Positions 50,958-59,996 of a DNA stretch of 64,000 nucleotides are shown here, one piece after another. Location of the stretch: the NCBI GenBank assembly GCA_013298665.1, contig JAAFIK010000018.1, positions 1-64,000 of the forward strand, written 5' to 3'. The translations under genes were made by a program, and so were the position numbers. The stretch is from Chitinophagales bacterium. Lineage in GTDB: Bacteria; Bacteroidota; Bacteroidia; Chitinophagales; Chitinophagaceae. How positions within the stretch are numbered: the stretch's first letter is position 1; each line of letters begins with the position of its first letter. The notes below the pieces were generated by a model, which did not search any database, was not told the DNA's origin, and saw nothing but the letters and a program-made list of their open reading frames with translations.

Positions 50958-52001
50958 TTATCCCTGTTGCAGGGTAAAGCCAAAACTTGACCCTACATCG
51001 GTCTTGCTGCGTACATGAATCGTTTGACCGTGCGCTTCGATGATGTGTTTGCAGATGGCCAGCCCCAGACCACTACCCCCTACTTTGCGGCTGCGCGCAA
51101 GATCGGTACGGTAAAAGCGCTCAAATATCCTGGGCAGGTGTTCCTCTGCAATACCACCGCCATCGTCACTGATTTCTACAAGGATGCGTTCGCCATCCAC
51201 TTTATAAAAGCTCGCTTCTATATGGCCATTCTGTTTGCCGTATTTGATGGCATTATCGATCAGGTTGACCAGTACCTGCCGTATTTTTTCCTGATCGGCA
51301 AAAACGGTAAGGGGAGAATCGCAGCCTTTTTTGATATTGAAGCCAATATTCTTGGCGTCGGCCCTGATTGAAAGGGACTCAAAGGTTTCCCGGAAAAGTT
51401 CCTGTATGACAAAGTTGGATTTGTACAGCAACTGCTGCTTGTTCTCCAGCTTAGAAATTTCATCAAGGTCGTTGACGAGATTAGCCAGGCGGTCAATATT
51501 ACGGGCTGCATTCTGTAAAAACCTGTGGTTGACTTCCTTATTGTCCATCGCTCCGCCCAGCAGTGTTTCTATATAGCCCTGTATGGCAAAAATGGGGGTT
51601 TTAAATTCGTGAGAGAGGTTTTGCAGGAACTCTTTGCGATAGGCTTCATTCTGCTGAAGGGTTTCGATTTCCGCATTGCGTTGTATGGCCCAATTTTCCA
51701 CGTCTTTACGCACATCATCGATGCCTTTCTGGGGCAGGATATTTTTGTAATAGAATTCTTCCCGCTTACTGGCCTTGGTTTTATAGATCAGTTTATATAC
51801 GAGCTTGATCTTGCGGTAGATGAACCGCTGGAGGGTAAACAGGATGAGCAGGAAGCATCCGCCGAAAACAGCAACAAAGGCAATTGCAGTAATCCACCAG
51901 ACTGGCCGGAGTATATAAATGCCGGTACAGACGGGTATGGTAATGAGCAGCGCCGTATAGGCCGATAATTGTTGCGGAGAGAAGTTTTTGCCTGAGAGCA
52001 T
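50958..52001 (-). CDS. PhoR-like sensor histidine kinase
   Basis: 347 aa. Two transmembrane helices near the N-terminus (about residues 13-33 and 34-58) without a large periplasmic domain. Kinase core: HisKA with FLQNLSHEFKTPIFAIQGYIE (phosphoacceptor His), N box LVNLIDNAIKYGKQ, G1 VEISDDGGGIAEEHL, F box IFERFYR, G2 VGGSGLGLAICKHI. It should phosphorylate the PhoB-like regulator encoded 50 nt upstream on the same strand. The pair resembles PhoR/PhoB of Bacteroidota, but a phosphate role is not proven by sequence. Confidence 0.93.
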   Translation of the reverse strand: MLSGKNFSPQQLSAYTALLITIPVCTGIYILRPVWWITAIAFVAVFGGCFLLILFTLQRFIYRKIKLVYKLIYKTKASKREEFYYKNILPQKGIDDVRKDVENWAIQRNAEIETLQQNEAYRKEFLQNLSHEFKTPIFAIQGYIETLLGGAMDNKEVNHRFLQNAARNIDRLANLVNDLDEISKLENKQQLLYKSNFVIQELFRETFESLSIRADAKNIGFNIKKGCDSPLTVFADQEKIRQVLVNLIDNAIKYGKQNGHIEASFYKVDGERILVEISDDGGGIAEEHLPRIFERFYRTDLARSRKVGGSGLGLAICKHIIEAHGQTIHVRSKTDVGSSFGFTLQQG

Positions 52002-52051
52002 AGATAGGCTTTACCACAAAGGTATTTGAAAGCAATGGAAAAGGGTGATGG

Positions 52052-52729
52052 TTACAACTCGAATTTGTACCCCACACCTTTTACGGTTTTGATACAATCC
52101 AGCCCCAGCTTCTGCCGGATCTTGCGGATATGTACATCAATGGTACGGTCGCCCACAATAACTTCTGTGCCCCACACCTGGTTGAGTATCTCGTTGCGCA
52201 GAAAAACTTTACCGGGTTTGGACGCCAGCAGCGCCAGCAACTCAAATTCTTTTCGGGCCAGCAGCAATTCTTCCCCCTTATGGATGATGAGGTAGCGTTC
52301 GCGGTCTATTTGTATATCGCCGGCCTGGAGTACGCCGTTGTCTTCTTTGTTGATCCGGCGGAAAAGTGCGTTCACTTTAGTGACCAGTACCCTTGGACTG
52401 ATGGGTTTGGTGAGGTAATCGTCAGCACCCGTTTCGAGTCCTTCAATTTCTGTCTTCTCATCGCTCATCGCTGTGAGGAAGATGATCAGTGTCTGGTCGA
52501 ATACCGGCTGGAGCCGCAGGATATTGCATACCTCAATGCCGGTTTTGCCGGGCATCATTACATCGAGAATAATAAGGTTGGGCTGGTAGCGTTTTGCGGA
52601 CTCAATGGCTTCATCGCCGTTTTTGGCCGTATAAACGGTATATCCTTCTGCGGCAAGGTTGAATTGGATAATTTCCAGTATATCCGGTTCGTCGTCTGCA
52701 ATTAAAATCTTGTTATTTTTTAGCTCCAT
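52052..52729 (-). CDS. PhoB/OmpR-family response regulator
   Basis: 225 aa from the ATG at 52729 (MELKNNKILIADDEPDILEI). The open frame continues upstream to 52822, but the -7 box lies in that stretch. Receiver domain: acidic pair ADDEPD, phosphoacceptor Asp in NLIILDVMMPGKTG, Lys in YLTKPIS. C-terminal winged helix: ELLLARKEFELLALLASKPGKVFLR, then VWGTEVIVGDRTIDVHIRKIRQKLG. It binds DNA as a dimer when phosphorylated. First gene of an operon with the PhoR-like kinase. Confidence 0.95.
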   Translation of the reverse strand: MELKNNKILIADDEPDILEIIQFNLAAEGYTVYTAKNGDEAIESAKRYQPNLIILDVMMPGKTGIEVCNILRLQPVFDQTLIIFLTAMSDEKTEIEGLETGADDYLTKPISPRVLVTKVNALFRRINKEDNGVLQAGDIQIDRERYLIIHKGEELLLARKEFELLALLASKPGKVFLRNEILNQVWGTEVIVGDRTIDVHIRKIRQKLGLDCIKTVKGVGYKFEL

Positions 52730-52744
52730 TCCGGATTCTTTCCG

Positions 52745-52752
52745 CAAATATA
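52745..52752 (-). promoter_or_regulatory. -7 promoter box of the PhoB-like regulator
   Basis: The plus strand reads CAAATATA, which is TATATTTG on the minus strand, a match to TAnnTTTG ending 15 nt before the ATG at 52729. It supports the shorter start. Confidence 0.55.
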
Positions 52753-52896
52753 GCGGATGCTGATGCCTGCACAAGGATCGGGTTATTATCAAATTGTTAA
52801 CGGAAACGGCCGGGGGCAGCACCTGTTGTGAGCGGCCGGCATGGTATATGCAACGGCCTGCCGGTTTCCTGCTACTAAGCAGATGGCAGTAAATAC

Positions 52897-52904
52897 TATC
52901 TTTG
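52897..52904 (+). promoter_or_regulatory. -7 promoter box of the 738-aa secreted protein gene
   Basis: TATCTTTG matches TAnnTTTG, 13 nt before the ATG at 52918. Confidence 0.55.
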
Positions 52905-52917
52905 CGGTATATTGTTT

Positions 52918-55134
52918 ATGAAATATCTGGTTTTATCCATATTACTGGCGGCATCGTTTCTCAACGGCCGTGCCTCGTCAGACAGCATCAAAATACCCCT
53001 CAGCAGGCAATTGGTGCACCAGCGTATCGTTGAAGCCCAGGCTATGGCGGATAATCTTGACTATAAAAAAGACAAGTTGCTGCGCCTGACGGGTAATGAG
53101 GAGGTCAACCTGCAGATAACGGATGCTATTTTCCGGCATGTGACTGATATGCGCTACGCCCTGGAAGGGAATGCGCGTCTTCAGGCCGATAACAACCGTA
53201 TGATCGGCTGTCTCCGCCTGCTGCGGGAAGTGGTGGAGGGGTTTACCGGTGCCATCCGGCAAAAGACCATCAGTCCGGCACAGGCTCCCATCCTGATCGA
53301 TCATTTTGAAAAGATACTATACGGCTCGCTCGATGATAAGAGTATGGCACCTGTTATCCAGGAAAGCCCTTACCAGGTAGCCCGCCTGCTTACAGGGCTT
53401 TTCCCGGAGAACAAAGGTTATGCGGAGTGCCGGAATATCATCTACCTCAAATTCATCAACCTCAACCCGGATAAGATTTTACAAACCATTGGCCCTTACG
53501 TTAATGAACCCTTTGCCGACAGCCTGGTTACGATTGCCTGCAGAAAAAATCCTGTTCAACTGTATTCCTATGCCCAGGCGATCAAATCGCCCGAGGGCAA
53601 ACTGATTCACCGCAGCAATGATGCTACGGTAAAAGCGGTTGCTGACCTGAGCCAGACGCCCAATGCGCTGATGTACTTCCCTTTTCTCGATGATATCCTC
53701 AAACGCAAACAATCCATCACTGATATCCGGAAATATGTAGGTGATGGCGAACTGGGGTACGATAGTGTGGGGTATTATAAATTGCTGGTGAAAACGGCTA
53801 CAGACTATTACCGGCGCACTGTAGCGCTGGATACGCCTATTGCGATGTATGACGTGAATGGACTGATGGATGTACTGCACCGTAAATCACTCCAGCATTT
53901 TGTAACGCCGATCAATGAGTTGCACGAACAAAACAATCCTGCCATACGTTTCCGTGCAGTAGAGCCACTTGGTGCACAGGAACTGTATTATGTGATTGTG
54001 ATGAGCGAGGCCGATATCTATACCAGCAGTTACAAATATTGTTTTGAAAAAATGCTGGAGCGGCTGGGCAAGACACCTAAATCGGATTCGCTGCTGGTGT
54101 CGGTGTATTTTGACCATTTCAAGAAATTCATCAAAATGGCGGCGAGTTACAACAAGCTCGACACCTTTTTAAAAACCATGCCCCCGCAGGCTGCGGATGC
54201 GCTGATGAAGGCCTTTGTAAACAGGCTGGAAGATTCCCGTTCGAATGAGGAAGCGGTGGATGTGGCCGACTCCTATGCATCTGTGCTGGGCAATAAACAG
54301 CTCACGGGCTTTATTATTAAAGAGGTGGATCGTAATATTGTGCGGTGTAAAGAATCGGGCAACGACAACGGTGTACTGGTGTATGAACTGCTCAGGAATA
54401 TCTGTCTGTCGGCTACCGATACCAGTATTAACCTGACTAAGCTGTACGGCATCCCGCCGGTATATTCCATTGATCACAAAGCGCTTACGGATGACAGCGG
54501 CCGGGTGGTGGAGCAGGTGTTTTTTTACGGGGATAAGGATGGGCTGACTTTTTATCCGCCTTTTCTGCGTTCTTTTTCACCGGCTTTGTGGAGGCGTACT
54601 GAAACAAAGGAATGGGTGGAGTTTCGCAGTATTAAGGGTAAGCCGGTATTTGTATTTGCCAACAAACCGCTGGACAATGATACCAATCAGGATTCTGTAG
54701 CACAGGCACACCTGAACGATCACCTGCTGGAAAGAAAGATGGCGCCTTCTATCCTCATTCACCGCGGGCACAGTTATCACCTGCCCTATACGATTAAACA
54801 GTTACAGCCTTCTGAGAAACTGATCATCCTCGGTAGTTGCGGGGGCTACAAAAACCTGAACCAGGTATTGGAAACCTGTCCTGAAGCGCATATCGTTTCT
54901 ACCAAACAGATTGGTACGGGCGATATCAACACGCCGCTGATCAATACGATCAATGCTAAAATGCTGGGAGGCAAGAAGATTGAGTGGGTGCCGGTTTGGG
55001 ACAGCCTGACCAAAATGTTTATGCGCGACCCTAATAAGGTGCTCCGCGAAAAATGGCTGGATTATGTGCCGCCCCACAAAAATCTGGGCGCCTTGTTTAT
55101 CAAGGCTTATGCAAGAAAAGCGGAGGGGTTGTGA
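52918..55134 (+). CDS. Large secreted protein with clan-CD-like His/Cys pair
   Basis: 738 aa from the ATG at 52918. A signal peptide (about residues 1-20, MKYLVLSILLAASFLNGRAS) is followed by a long, mainly helical region of no recognised family (residues ~25-530). Near the C-terminus two motifs stand on neighbouring predicted strands: SILIHRGHSYHL, with His618, and KLIILGSCGGYKNL, with Cys641. Strand-Gly-His and strand-Cys-Gly patterns like this mark caspase-fold (clan CD) cysteine peptidases. The His-Cys spacing of 23 is short, nearer to separase than to caspases. Proteolysis is inferred, not shown. It has its own promoter and converges with the CHAT gene. Confidence 0.7.
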   Translation: MKYLVLSILLAASFLNGRASSDSIKIPLSRQLVHQRIVEAQAMADNLDYKKDKLLRLTGNEEVNLQITDAIFRHVTDMRYALEGNARLQADNNRMIGCLRLLREVVEGFTGAIRQKTISPAQAPILIDHFEKILYGSLDDKSMAPVIQESPYQVARLLTGLFPENKGYAECRNIIYLKFINLNPDKILQTIGPYVNEPFADSLVTIACRKNPVQLYSYAQAIKSPEGKLIHRSNDATVKAVADLSQTPNALMYFPFLDDILKRKQSITDIRKYVGDGELGYDSVGYYKLLVKTATDYYRRTVALDTPIAMYDVNGLMDVLHRKSLQHFVTPINELHEQNNPAIRFRAVEPLGAQELYYVIVMSEADIYTSSYKYCFEKMLERLGKTPKSDSLLVSVYFDHFKKFIKMAASYNKLDTFLKTMPPQAADALMKAFVNRLEDSRSNEEAVDVADSYASVLGNKQLTGFIIKEVDRNIVRCKESGNDNGVLVYELLRNICLSATDTSINLTKLYGIPPVYSIDHKALTDDSGRVVEQVFFYGDKDGLTFYPPFLRSFSPALWRRTETKEWVEFRSIKGKPVFVFANKPLDNDTNQDSVAQAHLNDHLLERKMAPSILIHRGHSYHLPYTIKQLQPSEKLIILGSCGGYKNLNQVLETCPEAHIVSTKQIGTGDINTPLINTINAKMLGGKKIEWVPVWDSLTKMFMRDPNKVLREKWLDYVPPHKNLGALFIKAYARKAEGL

Positions 55135-55396
55135 TGGGTGTTCTTCGGTACTTAGTCTCAAACTATGGGTGTCTTGAATCTTGTTTTTTATGCCGCGGGG
55201 TTCTAACCCGCGGTGGCGGGCTTTGCCCCGCCATCTTACATCTCAAATCTTATATACCATATCCTATAATTGAAAACGCCGTGGTGCATGGGGACACGCA
55301 CCACCAGGGAGCAAGACCAAGACGGGGGCTTGTAGCCATTGGTACTTTACCTTGTCTCTCACGTCTCATCTCCTTTATCCCGTCTCTTACTTTGTA
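55135..55396. repeat. Intergenic mosaic of GC-rich hairpins and short repeats
   Basis: 262 nt between convergent genes. CCGCGGG/CCCGCGG (55193-55213), TGGCGGG/CCCGCCA (55214-55233) and GTGGTGC/GCACCAC (55281-55304) form three stems. The rest is rich in TCTCA-type words and ends in GTACTAAGTACTGAGTACC (55394-55412), a near-tandem 7-mer that runs into the last codons of the CHAT gene. No T-tract fits a simple terminator. It resembles mobile-like intergenic repeats; similar TCTCAA/GAGTACTT words occur near 43975-44040. Confidence 0.6.
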
Positions 55397-58255
55397 CTAA
55401 GTACTGAGTACCGGGTACTTCTTTTTGCGTCTTCTCCTCCACAGTTCCATCAGCAATAAGACAGCTAATATGCCGGTTAGCCAAAGCCAGCGCTGGCTGT
55501 GCGATGTTTGTTTTTCATAACCGATTTGTATAAAGCCTGCCCAGTAATAGGGCGATGCACCCGTGGCTGATGCTTTTTCGAGGTATTGCAGTTTGGCATT
55601 GCGCAAGGCCGATGCGTAATGATTACCGGATAGTCCTTTATAAAAATCGCCAAAAAGGCTGGCGGTACTCCTGTCGTCTACCCGCCACAGGCTGGTGATG
55701 ACATTTTTTGCACCGGCATAATAAAATCCCCTGGCCAGGCTCATCGGCCCCTCTGTTTTTTCGAGTTTACCGATACCGGTTTCACAGGCACTTAATACGA
55801 CCAGCGGTGTTTTGAGCGATATGGCGTACAGCTCCACTTCGTCTAAGCTGCTGTCGTATAATTCGATGCGGGGGCGCTGCTGGTTGCCGGTATCGCCGCT
55901 GGCATGGGTGGCGATGTGCAGGATACCACTGGTGCCGGCATTTTTCCTGAAGTTGCCAATGGTGGCTTCCCTGGCTATGAAACTCCTGCCTGCGGGTTTT
56001 GCCTGCCTGATCTGTTCCAGTTCTGTTGCGGTATTGTTGAGTGGTGCCAGTCCGCGCTGTCCGGTACTGAACAGGGGGGCAAAGGCGGTGAGGGTATCGG
56101 TAGTGGCGTTATCTGCGGTTTGTTGCCTGAAAATACTGGTCAGGGAGTAGCCATAAGAGATGCTGCAACGCCTGACGAGGTAAGTAAAGCTGCCCGGTTG
56201 GTTGCCGGTATTGGTGGTGACGAGGGCTTCAAAGGGGATAAAGCTGAGCTGACCATCGGGGATGACGAGGAGTTGGCTGGTGTTCGGGAGCAATACGGTT
56301 TCAAGTCCCAGTGCGGTAAACAATGCCCGGGCGCTGTCGCGGTAGGCGATGGGTGCATTGCCGATGTTGCTGGCATTGCTGAAAAAGGGAAGCAGGTGCT
56401 GCGCTGTGGCAGCGAGACCGGGGGGGGCTTTTGTGAATTGTACGGGACTGTTTTGGGTGAAGGAAAAAACATATGTGGCGGAGTCGCCGGTGAAATATTC
56501 TGCAATGGCTGTGGTATTGTTGCTGAGTTGTTCTTTGATCCGGCTTATTGAAAAACTGTCTTCACGTTCGGTTTCTTTTTTGTAAGTATCGTGTGTGGTG
56601 CTGAAATCGTGTTGCAGTAACGCAATACGGTTTTCAAGATCAGCCTGTCGCCGCAACAAAGGATTTACTGCTGCGGTATCCGCAACGGTGCCATTGTTTT
56701 CCCGGATTGTTTTTTCAACAAACGACAATTCGGTTTTAAGTTGCCCGATCTGCTGGTAGGTGCTGTCCTGCTGCAGTATTGCATTGGCTGCATTGTTGCG
56801 TTTGATGGATTCGAGCAGTACAAATGCTTTGTTCATTTCGGCGATGGCAAATGCTTTTTCTGCCCAGGCGCCGGGTATAGCCGATTGCTGCAGGGTATGG
56901 CAGATGCCGATTGCTTGTTCGCTCCTGATCCGGCTTTCTTTGAGCATGTGCAGACGGCTCTCATCAAAGCTGAAGAGCTGCATAAGTTTACGCTCTACGG
57001 TAAAACAAAGGGTATAAGCGTTTAAGGCGGCTTCAAGGTATATTGTTTTGGCAGTGTGCTTATACCAATGCACAAAGAGATTGGCCCGGGCATCAAGGGC
57101 TTCCATAATGGTATTCTCGGCGGTGATCTCTTTTGGCAACGGCATCGCAAAAATATCGGTGGTGTCAACATTGGCTACGGTATAGAGCGCTTTCTGGTAG
57201 CACAGCATGGCGGTGTCTTCCCTGCCCAGTGCGCGGTAGCAGTTGCCGAGCATGATGAGCGCCTTGCCGGTTTCCCGTTTGCGGGTAATGGTGCCGGTGA
57301 TACTGCTGTCTTTTTTTATGAGGGCAATGGCGCGGGTGTACTCCCCTTTTTTATACTGGTAAAAAATGTCGGCCTCATTCAGGTCTGTGCTTGCTGTGGC
57401 CAATTTCCCACCCTGCAAACGCTGGAGGTGTATGCGGGCTATTTGCAATGCCGTGCCGGCTTCCTGAAAGTTACCTGTTGCGGTAAGGTGCATCGATAGC
57501 TGGCACTGCAGCCGGGATTTTCTCACTTCTTCTACCTTAGGGTCATTATACATCTTTCTCAGCAGGGCGATGGCGGAATCGTGGTATTGCAAATCGAACA
57601 GTCGGATGGAAATATTGACCATATTCCCTGCGGCATCGTCATAATATTTCTTATCCAGATTAATCGTATAAGCACTGCGGTAATAAAAATCGGCTTGCTT
57701 ATACTCGCCCAATCGCATATATAAATTACCCATGCGATTGAATATATATTCCTTCCAGCCACGGGTGTCATAACCCGTTTTATTGCAGTGTGATACCCAA
57801 TTGATCATATATGGATAGGCTTCTGCGTATCGTCCGGCGTTGTATAAGTCATCCCCCAATGTTAAAAGCACTTGTTTTTCAATACTATCGTTACCGCAGC
57901 GCTGGATGGGGACCAGGAATTTTTCGTGCATCCACCTGCGGAGGGTATCATGGATGGCGCTGAAATTTCTGTCGATTGTATTACAGGCAGACAGGCAGGC
58001 TACCGGGTAGTTGACCTGTTGTTCGATAGCGCCAAGGCTGTCCACATATCGTCCGGCAAACCGGAGAAAAGCCGTACTGTCGGGCTGCTGCTTCCAGGTG
58101 GTGTCAAAAATGCTGTCAAAAACCGCCTTCGGGATCGGGGTTACTGGTATGGCTGAACGGGTAATGGCCGCCGGTTCGGGTGCTGATGATCTTTGCTCCC
58201 GGCATTGTGTGTGGAGCAGGATAAATGCAGAAAGGTATAGCCCGTATTTTTTCAT
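55397..58255 (-). CDS. TPR-CHAT domain lipoprotein with C-terminal membrane anchor
   Basis: 952 aa from the ATG at 58255. The signal peptide ends in a Cys (LLHTQC), suggesting a lipoprotein. Residues ~100-560 are tetratricopeptide-like helices (LGDDLYNAGRYAEAYPYMINW, LGEYKQADFYYRSAYTI). A coiled coil follows near ~520-600. The CHAT domain (~640-900) has the catalytic His in LHIATHASGD and Cys in VVLSACETGIG, 40 residues apart, then GPMSLARGFYYAGAKNVITSLW. A transmembrane helix (WLWLTGILAVLLLMELW) and a basic tail end the protein. CHAT domains are caspase-like proteases. It should act in the envelope, target unknown. The last codons lie in an intergenic repeat. Confidence 0.92.
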   Translation of the reverse strand: MKKYGLYLSAFILLHTQCREQRSSAPEPAAITRSAIPVTPIPKAVFDSIFDTTWKQQPDSTAFLRFAGRYVDSLGAIEQQVNYPVACLSACNTIDRNFSAIHDTLRRWMHEKFLVPIQRCGNDSIEKQVLLTLGDDLYNAGRYAEAYPYMINWVSHCNKTGYDTRGWKEYIFNRMGNLYMRLGEYKQADFYYRSAYTINLDKKYYDDAAGNMVNISIRLFDLQYHDSAIALLRKMYNDPKVEEVRKSRLQCQLSMHLTATGNFQEAGTALQIARIHLQRLQGGKLATASTDLNEADIFYQYKKGEYTRAIALIKKDSSITGTITRKRETGKALIMLGNCYRALGREDTAMLCYQKALYTVANVDTTDIFAMPLPKEITAENTIMEALDARANLFVHWYKHTAKTIYLEAALNAYTLCFTVERKLMQLFSFDESRLHMLKESRIRSEQAIGICHTLQQSAIPGAWAEKAFAIAEMNKAFVLLESIKRNNAANAILQQDSTYQQIGQLKTELSFVEKTIRENNGTVADTAAVNPLLRRQADLENRIALLQHDFSTTHDTYKKETEREDSFSISRIKEQLSNNTTAIAEYFTGDSATYVFSFTQNSPVQFTKAPPGLAATAQHLLPFFSNASNIGNAPIAYRDSARALFTALGLETVLLPNTSQLLVIPDGQLSFIPFEALVTTNTGNQPGSFTYLVRRCSISYGYSLTSIFRQQTADNATTDTLTAFAPLFSTGQRGLAPLNNTATELEQIRQAKPAGRSFIAREATIGNFRKNAGTSGILHIATHASGDTGNQQRPRIELYDSSLDEVELYAISLKTPLVVLSACETGIGKLEKTEGPMSLARGFYYAGAKNVITSLWRVDDRSTASLFGDFYKGLSGNHYASALRNAKLQYLEKASATGASPYYWAGFIQIGYEKQTSHSQRWLWLTGILAVLLLMELWRRRRKKKYPVLST

Positions 58256-58310
58256 ATTATACAATGAATGTACAACAATTACAGGCAGGTTGTATGGGGT
58301 TAGGGTTAAC

Positions 58311-58355
58311 AAAAAGAAAACCCCGCTGTAGCCAACAGGTTGGCGGGCGGGGTTT
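58311..58355 (-). terminator. Rho-independent terminator of the 527-aa secreted protein gene
   Basis: On the minus strand AAACCCCGC (plus 58347-58355) pairs with GCGGGGTTTT (plus 58317-58326), followed by CTTTTTG. It separates this gene from the CHAT gene, which therefore likely has its own promoter. Confidence 0.75.
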
Positions 58356-58393
58356 GGTAGCTGGTCACTTACACATCATGTTATTGCGGGGCA

Positions 58394-59977
58394 TCAGCAC
58401 TTTTTGCAAAAGAGCCAGCGCCAGAGATTGTTCTTAGTCTTTTTGCAGCCACACTCTTTTTTCTTGTTGCAGTCGCAGCAATCGCTGAACCGGGCCATAC
58501 CGGGGTTGGTGGTTACGGGGAGATTCTCGGACTGGGTTGGGTCTGTATTAAAAAAAATGATATCGGCGGTGGCTACCACGAGGTTGTGCATACTTTCATT
58601 GGCGGGTATGGTAAACCAGGCATCGGCCATGGTATTGGGATGGAAGGGCTTTTTAGGGTCTGCGGCTTCGAGAACATAGCTATTGACAGGATTAAACGTA
58701 ATGGTCAGTATGTCGGGGTGTGAGCTACTCCAGGTGCCCGTATTATTATTGGGCCCCTTTGCGGTCATCTTGCCATAGTTGATGACCTCCTGTGCCGTTA
58801 TGCCTCCGGGTAGTCTTACGTGCATGACGACTTTGCTGGCCCGGCCTTTGCCCTCATTCTCGCAATGTACATGGAAGTTGAGCAGTTTGCCGGTTTTGGG
58901 GAAGCGGTTGCAGCGTTCGGTGATGATGACATAGTTGGGGTCGTGTGATGTTGCAAAACTGGGCAGGGTCAGGTTGTCTTCCATGCCAGCGCCGGTTTTT
59001 CCCTCAACGGGTGCAATGCCGTCTTTGTTTTCCCTGGTTGTATTTGTTGCGGGACGTATCTCTGCAACAAACTGTGCTGAACCATTCATCTCGCTAAGAT
59101 CGAAGCTGCTGTTGGGTATCAGTGTGATGAAGATACTGTGTTCCCGGTCATCCTTATTCGTTATACCTGCCTCCAGCATATTGCCAAATTCTGCTTTCTG
59201 GCTTGTCTTATCGGCAATGGTTTCGCCGGCATAGTTGCGTACCCAGGGTACCGATAAGGCGGCACCGGTTGATACGGTAGTTATACCTGTGACCGGTGAT
59301 CGGTGATTGATAACAGGCGCAAACTGCCCGCTGATGTTGTTGTAATAAAACCGGATGACCAGGTTGCCGGGAGCCGTCAACATTTCGGGTGGCAGTTTAT
59401 AGGTAACGACAAATACCATGGGGTCGCCGGGTACTATACTGTTGATATTGGGGGTTATTTTTATCCACTGCCCGGGATCGAGTACACCGGAAATACCGGT
59501 TGATCTTGCCGCCATGGGAGATGCACCTGTCATGTCAATCATCAGGTTTTCGCTTGAAATCATGTGTCGTGGTGGCCGGGTACCCTCGTCATAAATGCCT
59601 GTTGTTTTGGCGATGACCGGGTAAGAAAGCAGGTTGGAGTTATAGGTATGCATCCCTGCTTCATCAAAGGTAAAACTGCCATCACCAAATTCGGTAAAGG
59701 TACTGATGGCCGGAGTAGCCGGACTTGGGGTAAAGGCTGCGGTTCTCCTCGCCATCGCCAGGGCATTGATGTGTTGTGGCGTTATTCTGACAGGTGGCGG
59801 TGCTGGCAGCGGTGGTGGTGGTGGCGGGAAGTTATAATTAAACGAATAATTGACCGTATAGGGCGCGGCTATGATTGTTGATCCTGTTGTTGATGGGCCG
59901 GTGATGGTTATCTTCTGTGTATGCCCGGTCAATACTGCCAGTACAGTGGCAGCGGCGGTTATAGTTATCTTTTTCAT
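58394..59977 (-). CDS. Secreted protein with Pro-rich linker and Cys-rich C-terminal tail
   Basis: 527 aa. Signal peptide (about residues 1-20), then a low-complexity stretch with PPPPPPLPAPPP near residue 52, then a large beta-rich region with no domain I can name (VTYKLPPEMLTAPGNLVIRFYY, IFITLIPNSSFDLSEM, VVMHVRLPGGITAQEVINYG), resembling DUF11/Ig-like surface proteins. The last ~30 residues hold nine Cys (FSDCCDCNKKKECGC, then LWRWLFCKKC), an unusual end that could bind metal or act as a sorting tail. It follows the outer-membrane barrel gene by 19 nt, so they probably form an operon under a shared promoter. Confidence 0.7.
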   Translation of the reverse strand: MKKITITAAATVLAVLTGHTQKITITGPSTTGSTIIAAPYTVNYSFNYNFPPPPPPLPAPPPVRITPQHINALAMARRTAAFTPSPATPAISTFTEFGDGSFTFDEAGMHTYNSNLLSYPVIAKTTGIYDEGTRPPRHMISSENLMIDMTGASPMAARSTGISGVLDPGQWIKITPNINSIVPGDPMVFVVTYKLPPEMLTAPGNLVIRFYYNNISGQFAPVINHRSPVTGITTVSTGAALSVPWVRNYAGETIADKTSQKAEFGNMLEAGITNKDDREHSIFITLIPNSSFDLSEMNGSAQFVAEIRPATNTTRENKDGIAPVEGKTGAGMEDNLTLPSFATSHDPNYVIITERCNRFPKTGKLLNFHVHCENEGKGRASKVVMHVRLPGGITAQEVINYGKMTAKGPNNNTGTWSSSHPDILTITFNPVNSYVLEAADPKKPFHPNTMADAWFTIPANESMHNLVVATADIIFFNTDPTQSENLPVTTNPGMARFSDCCDCNKKKECGCKKTKNNLWRWLFCKKC

Positions 59978-59996
59978 CTTTGCAGTTTAATTGAGT

